From contig CP103022.1 of assembly GCA_024752435.1 (NCBI GenBank), positions 434,001-498,000 on the forward strand: a stretch of 64,000 bases of DNA, in the 5' to 3' direction. Positions 58,798-64,000 of the stretch are shown piece after piece. Below the pieces are notes generated by a model. It saw only the letters and a program-made list of their open reading frames with translations. It was not told the origin of the DNA and did not search any database. Position numbers and translations under genes: made by a program. The DNA is from Allantophomopsis cytisporea. Lineage: Eukaryota > Ascomycota > Leotiomycetes > Phacidiales > Phacidiaceae. Within the stretch, counting starts at the first letter, position 1. Every line of letters starts with the position of its first letter.

Positions 58798-59810
58798 TTA
58801 GATGGCTGTGATACTGGGGAGACCATCGGAAAGTGTCTGTAAGCGACTATTCAGATCAGCATTACCTTCTGAGGAGGATGGCGCAGGGTTTGTATAAGTC
58901 TCATCAGCTTTGGAGTTGCCGAGTCCTGCTACAGCCTGTGCTGCGGACGCCTGTAACTGGCTAATATCTGACGCAGCCAGTGTTGAGTTTTGGGTTTCTG
59001 TCTGCCGGTGAATATGCTCCAAGGGTTCCTGGCGGGGTTGCGAAAGATTGACATTGGCTGGTGGTTGAGGAATCTCGCCCTGAGTTTCAATAAGGCGTGA
59101 CTGAAGATGGATAATGTATTCGCGCAGCGCATAGTTTTCTCCTTGAACAGTCTTGAAATTTTCCTCTAAAGCGTGAAGTTGCCTCACTTGCTCTTCGAGT
59201 TTTTTGATATAACCTTCCTTACGCTGTCTGAAGGCACGCTGCATGTTACGTAAGCTTGGTGTTTACTAAGAATTGTCGGTCGTCTCCTGTTAACTCACCT
59301 GTGCTTGTCTGCGAATAGCAAAATATCAGCAAACATTACAATAAATGAGTTTTCCTACATACCTGTTTTGAGCTGCACGCTTGGAACTGGACAATCCGCG
59401 TTTCTTTGAGCCACCACCGTTATCGTCTTCGGCGCTTGGCGCATTCGTATGTTGATGCGGATCGTTGCCTATCATCATTGCACCCTGATTCTGGCCGGGA
59501 CTCTGGCTCGAAATCTGTGGATCGATGTTGTTCGCGTCGCTGCCATAGGCATGAGAATGAGGATTGATCGCAAGGCTCAACTGAGCGCGAAGCGCATCGT
59601 CTTTTAACATCAATCAGTCAATATACATGGAGCACGACAATCTCAAGGCGGGGTCATACACACCCGCACTTCCGTTCATATCCTGCTTGTCTGAGTCAGC
59701 CTCATCGCCGAAGCAGCATATGCGTGTATCAAACAGCGGATTAGAGATCTAGTAAGCATGCTTACCTGAGCTGTCATCGGGAGGATTGGGCGGGCAGTTG
59801 AAGGCTGCAT
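58798..59810 (-). CDS. kapC: bZIP transcription factor KapC-like
   Basis: Exons 59810-59766, 59700-59664, 59600-59363, 59308-59299 and 59238-58798 give 256 aa. The basic region and zipper are SSKRAAQNRQAQRAFRQRK-EGYIKKLEEQVRQL, followed by ENYALREYIIHLQSRLIETQ, QGEIPQPPANVNLSQPRQE and AVAGLG. That succession matches Aspergillus KapC, a Yap/AP-1-like factor whose targets are poorly known. The DNA-contact residues RQAQ are encoded by a 10-nt exon (59308-59299). The N-terminus MQPSTARPILPMTAQ and the NNIDPQIS block also match. KapC-family proteins normally read NRAAQR where this one has NRQAQR. The gene converges with ARP5, 284 bp away. Confidence 0.86.
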
Positions 59811-61114
59811 GGTTGCTTGCCGATTCCTGTCAACGAAGGGCGCGCGGCTGACTTTTACGATTCTGTGTCGACTTCAATTCCCGACTCAACACTGCTATCG
59901 GACTCACACGATTTTTAGATAATCCACGGGAAGAAGTCACGCTGCGAAGTTGGGACTGGTGACTATCTTTGCGCGTGAAGTGTGGAAGAGAAAGAGCTGG
60001 TAGGCAGTGTAGGGATAGATATTCTCCGTATAGACAGAAGCTCGTTAGAGTGGATTTCGTAGCTGAAGACACGCGTAGATATTTTTCTTTCCTCGATTCT
60101 TCTTTCTCTTTGACTTTTGGGGAGGGGAGTTTTGTAGTAAATTTGAGGGGAAAGTGGGAAGGGGAGATTCGATGACTATGTAGGTAAAGCAGGTGTAGCA
60201 GGTGTAGCAGGTGTAGCAGGTGAGGCAGGTGAGGCAGATGAAGCAAGCAGGTAGGTAGGTAGGTAGGTAGTAAGGTATGTACAGTCTCTCAACTTTCTAT
60301 GCTCAAGTCAAGGCGATGGATGGATGAATGACGCCGTACCGAAAGGGCAGACTAGCGTGACCGTTCTACGGAGAGATCGGAGGGAAGCAAGAGCCGTTCG
60401 TTTCGGTCCATGTATGTATGTATCTTGGGGAGACATTCCCATCAGGGTAATATTATTTACCTTACTCTTGTCATCCTGCACGCAGAGACTCGACATGGTT
60501 ATGGTTATTGTTCCGTTAGTGATGTATTAGTCAATATTTAACCCGGGAATATGCTTTCCGCATTGTTGAACCTCCAACCCATGTTATTCGTCCATGCTCG
60601 GATGCTGAATAATAGCTTGTGATTACATACTCATTGCTTTGTCACCATTCTCCCCGGAGCACAGCACTAGCGAGAGATGTATGTATATCTATCTATATAC
60701 TATTATACTATGTATTGTACATACTGACTGCGCAAGTATGTACATACATACAGACCTACGAAAATATCCCCGAAACCCCCGCTTTTGCCCATTCATTCCT
60801 TCATCCCTTCCTAACTCTAAGCCTCTGACATTCGATGTTCCCCAATACATCGAGTAAACTCTCTTTCTAGAAGTATGGTCTGATGAGTTTCCTATATTCT
60901 ATCTACTGCATACATCATATATATTTCAAGTCCGTATTCACTAAAAACGATAGATAGTCAACACTCTTTACTCGGCACTGTTGTCTTTTGAATTCTATAG
61001 TAGCGCGACTATGCTAGCCTCTCTAAGTCAACTTATAACTAGCTAACAATCAACGCATTCAGACAGAATACATCATTGTTACAGAAACAATATACAAGTA
61101 ACGTGACTTATAGG
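59811..61114. other. KapC upstream region and edge of the AT-rich block
   Basis: It contains the minisatellite at 60187-60272 and a pyrimidine-rich leader. No gene was seen. Base composition becomes strongly AT-biased near 60.9-61.1 kb. Confidence 0.5.
60187..60272. repeat. 9-bp minisatellite then (GTAG)n
   Basis: Units of GCAGGTGTA and GCAGGTGAG repeat about six times, followed by five GTAG tetramers. It lies about 380 bp upstream of the kapC ATG. Confidence 0.88.
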
Positions 61115-61132
61115 GAACCGACGCATTAGCCG

Positions 61133-61460
61133 AAGCGACGTATTTTCAAAAATTTCAATTGAATTGACTATAGCTCTATGTGTACTATTATAACTCTATA
61201 TACACTAGTCCACATCGGGTAGGGAAATAGACTATTACTCTTTAGCTTCTTCTATATTGAATGTGTAGGTTTTACGCTAATTGAGCACTATTACACTAAG
61301 TTATACTTGATTTCAGTAAGCTTTTATATTTGACTTCCCTTCTACTTTCTAAGTGCTCCCAACTAGCTGTATACAAATCGTTGTATATATAGGTTTTTCG
61401 GGGCTTAAAGACTTTATATATAAGCTATATTTATAGTTATATAGCTTTTAAATAGAGATA
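61133..61460 (+). repeat. AT-rich interspersed repeat, copy A
   Basis: The reference copy of a ~300-bp element. It runs from GCGACGTATTTTCAA to TTTAAATAGAGATA. Landmarks are TACACTAGTCC (61201-61211), TTTACGCTAATTGAG (61271-61285), AACTAGCTGTATA (61361-61373) and the TATAGTTATATAGCTTTTAAA end. Two diverged copies follow (B and C). Confidence 0.75.
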
Positions 61461-61512
61461 ACATAACTTTACTAACATGACTGGCCCATATGGAAGCGAC
61501 ACAGGCCCATAA

Positions 61513-61820
61513 GTGACGCATTTTCAATATCTGGTCAATAATTCATTATAACTTCATGTATACTAGTCCAAATCAGGCAAGCAGATAGGATACAGCTCTC
61601 TAGTGTCTGCTCTATTGAATTTGTAATTTTTACGTCAATTGAGTACAACTAGACCGAGTTATACTCATTTTAAGTATACGCTCCTTTTCTGTTTCTCTTA
61701 TACCTTACAAGAGCTCTTAGTTAGCTGTATATAAATTGTTGTATACATAGACTTGTTAGGGTATAGAGACCTTGTATATAACTTGGGTTCATAGTTATAT
61801 AACTCTTAAAGGGAGATATA
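61513..61820 (+). repeat. AT-rich interspersed repeat, copy B (direct)
   Basis: Aligns with copy A in the same order: ACGCATTTTCAA, TATACTAGTCC (61560-61570), TTTTTACGTCAATTGAGTAC, GTTAGCTGTATATAAATTGTTGTATA and ATAGTTATATAACTCTTAAAGGGAGATA. Differences are largely C/T and G/A, as RIP or deamination would give, though that was judged by eye. Confidence 0.75.
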
Positions 61821-61892
61821 GCATATAGCCTGGAAAATCACTTGCTTTTTACTAAATCTTCTAATAACTTTAGCTAGGGCTACTAAAAATAG

Positions 61893-62142
61893 CTATAAGC
61901 TTATATATAGGGTCTTTATACCCCAATTAGTTTATATATAAGACGATTTATATATAGCTAGCTAGGAGCTCTTACAAAAGCAAGAAAGGTAGAAAATGAA
62001 GGCATTCTGAAAATAAGTATAACTTAGTGTGATATTATACAGTTAGCGTAAGACTTACACATTATATAGAGCAGAAGCCAAAGAGTAATAGTCTATCTCC
62101 CTACCCAATTTGGACTAGTATACATAGAGTTATAGTGAATTA
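61893..62142 (-). repeat. AT-rich interspersed repeat, copy C (inverted)
   Basis: The reverse complement reads CACTATAACTCTATGTATACTAGTCC, then GGGTAGGGAGATAGACTATTACTCT, then AAGTTATACTTATTTTCAG and AGCTAGCTATATATAAATCG, following copy A step by step. With copy B it makes a large inverted repeat around 61820-61893. Confidence 0.75.
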
Positions 62143-62284
62143 AAGTAAAAATCATGAAATTGTACTGTTTTAGCTAATATACCGGTTCTTTATAATATAA
62201 CTTATAGGGAACTAATATGTTAGCTGAACTAGCATAGTATATTAGAATACAACTATTTCAATTATATATAACTGCTATACTAAG

Positions 62285-62490
62285 TCATCTAACTCAGAAT
62301 CCTGGTCTTCCTAGCTCATATTAGACCTTTGCTCTTCAACCTGTATATTATATATATTAATTAACTCTAATAGTAGCTTTCTACAACGCTTTTTATATAT
62401 AGTCTCTTCTTCTGCTTCCTGAGTTAAATTTACAAACCAACCTTCTAATTGAACTTTCTTTCCTTTATTCTAAGTAACTTACGCTTTTTC
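62285..62490 (-). pseudogene. RIP-like decayed coding relic
   Basis: Read on the minus strand, one frame gives KKVQLEGWFVNLTQEAEEET, then a charged helix (IYKKRCRKLLLELINIYNIQ) and EEQRSNMS-stop-EDQDSELDDLV-stop. The internal TAG sits where W or Q would fit (TGG or CAG to TAG), and another TAG lies just upstream (VT-stop-NKGKK). This is typical of C-to-T decay of a transposon or repeat-borne gene. The parent family is not identified; a transposase C-terminus is a guess. Confidence 0.45.
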
Positions 62491-62827
62491 TGGACTAGCT
62501 CTTATATAACTCAAGTTCCCTTTGTATAATTGTAAGCTTAGTATTCTAAGCTTTAATTATACTGGTAACTTGCTTAGTATACCAACATATAGGAGAGAAA
62601 ACAGCTGATTTAGCATCTAATAATATATTATAAAATACGTTATTTGCGTTTTTGAGTACTATACAACTAACAGGGGACCCCCACAAAATCGATACATCAA
62701 GGGTATATAGTATTGGTGTAGGCGGTAGACTAGGAGGTCAGCCAGGAGGTTGTATTAGAAGTTTATTGAATATTTTAAGTAGGTTATAAAGAATCAAATC
62801 TACTCCCTTCTAACCAGCAAGAATATT

Positions 62828-63070
62828 ATATAGAGTAACTAGCCTAGAGCCGACGTATACCCTATCTACATCAGCTTTGCTATAGAGTAACTGGCCTAGA
62901 ACCGACATACCAAGTTTTTTGTACCAGAAGCGACACAGTGCCCCTAATTTTCGCGAATTTTCGCGTTTGAGTCATTATTTCATCTACTATTCTCTGAGAA
63001 TTAGTGGTGTGCGTCGGTTCTGGGCCTGCGTCGGTTCTAGGCCTGCGTCGGTTCCGGGCCAGTCACTCTA
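62828..63070. mobile_element. Candidate MITE-like unit with inverted GAACCGAC ends
   Basis: On the left, TAGAGTAACTAGCCTAGAGCCGAC and TAGAGTAACTGGCCTAGAACCGAC repeat directly 53 bp apart (from 62831 and 62884). On the right, three 17-bp tandem copies of GCGTCGGTTCTGGGCCT-type sequence (63011-63061) lead to AGTCACTCTA, the inverse complement of the left motif. The central ~100 bp contains GAAGCGACACAG and TTTTCGCGAATTTTCGCG. There is no coding capacity. No target-site duplication was identified. Confidence 0.5.
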
Positions 63071-64000
63071 CTAACTACTTCAATCAACTATAACTCTACA
63101 ACCAATACATCAATCAATTGAACCAATATACCGAATGAAAGCGCTATTTCGGAAGCGTTACATGCACTTAATACACATCAATTCGAGTCGATTCGAGTCG
63201 ATTCGGGCTGTAGCACGGCATTTTAAAGTCCTAGAGTCAACTCTTCGGCACCAGGCCAAAAGAAGACCAACCTGATATAATTCCCACCAAAATAACTAAA
63301 TACTCTCTAATTCGGAAGAGTATACTCTGTTCTGTTGGATTATACATCAATCCTCGGTCGGAATACCTGTTATACTAAGCCTAGTTATAGAGATAGCTCA
63401 AGAAGCTGTAAAACAGTAGTACTAGTCATCCCTACTTGAAAACAACCAAGACAATAATTTCCAAGCACCTACAATATCAACTAAGTAGCTTCGAATATTC
63501 TGAAATTGGTATCTAGCATTGAGAGGCATATATTTACACCAATCAAAGTCTTTATGTTATAAAGGAGCAACTATTATATATATTAGACCTTGTATTGATG
63601 TATTTTTGCCACCTACTTGAAGAATATATTTATATAAGTCTGAAAATATGTAAATGTATTTACAATGATATTGACTTACTTATAATGCCTTTATATTGTT
63701 CCTACTTATTACAATCACTTGATGTTGGTATATTTGGTTCAATCAAGCAGTTTCACACTCAAGAGGTCAATTGATATTCAAGAGCATATATAACCTGTAT
63801 TATACGCAAATATTGGGTTGAAATACTTATTAAGGTACAAAATAGAGCTATAAATACACATGGTATTCTTGCCAGTTGGAAAAGAGCGGGTTTAATCCTT
63901 TATAATCTACTCAGAGTACTTAATAACGTTCTAATACAGCCACCTAGTCAACATTCTAGTCAACTTTCTATACTACTACCACATATACCTGATCCTTTAG
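63071..64000. other. AT-rich degenerate sequence to the window end
   Basis: No gene was seen. A 10-bp ATTCGAGTCG repeat (2-3 units) lies at 63180-63208. The rest looks like decayed repeat DNA without long frames. Confidence 0.5.

Noticed and set aside
62640..62700. GGGGACCCCC palindrome as a possible element end or LTR edge
   Set aside because: Only one copy was seen and no matching partner was found within the window.

Overview
The window is fungal nuclear DNA from a filamentous ascomycete (Pezizomycotina). Genes carry short introns (about 45-120 nt) with GTRNGT donors, CTAAC/TACTAAT-like branch sites and YAG acceptors. Intergenic DNA is long and rich in microsatellites, and one end is AT-rich with signs of RIP (repeat-induced point mutation). 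The gene set and style suggest a leotiomycete (Helotiales-like), but that placement is inference.

Layout. 1-385: 3' end of a Pal1-like morphology protein. 2.1-4.0 kb: ERO1, the ER disulfide generator. 4.9-5.7 kb: possible decayed gene. 6.1-7.9 kb (-): single-pass membrane orphan. 8.7-9.9 kb (-): UPF0658-type Golgi membrane protein. 10.1-16.7 kb: gene-free. 16.7-18.2 kb: choline/ethanolamine phosphotransferase. 19.8-20.6 kb: DsbA-fold thioredoxin-like protein. 20.6-27.2 kb: gene-free. 27.2-29.4 kb: DHA1-type MFS transporter. 30.1-31.7 kb (-): PLP aminotransferase with a 10-bp phased repeat array upstream. 32.7-35.4 kb (-): V-ATPase subunit a. 35.9-36.9 kb (-): STN1. 37.3-38.3 kb (-): DnaJ protein. 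39.5-45.4 kb: SLH1/ASCC3 helicase. 45.8-47.8 kb (-): disordered orphan. 51.0-51.8 kb: profilin. 52.3-53.0 kb (-): GOT1. 54.0-54.6 kb (-): IES6. 54.9-55.3 kb: DAD4. 56.1-58.5 kb: ARP5. 58.8-59.8 kb (-): kapC bZIP factor. 61-64 kb: AT-rich repeat block.

Most genes are housekeeping and unrelated to each other. The clearest functional linkage is IES6 and ARP5, whose products form one module of the INO80 remodeler; they lie 1.5 kb apart and flank DAD4, a DASH/kinetochore subunit. ERO1, UPF0658, GOT1, the phosphotransferase and V-ATPase subunit a all act in the endomembrane system, but they are dispersed.

The most unusual sequence is 61.1-63.1 kb. It holds three diverged copies of one ~300-bp element (two direct, one inverted), a separate unit bounded by inverted GAACCGACGCA-type modules, and a stop-riddled coding relic consistent with RIP. 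Several small genes (DAD4, GOT1, profilin, kapC) could be rebuilt only by joining very small exons. I recognised no tRNA, rRNA or CRISPR array by eye.
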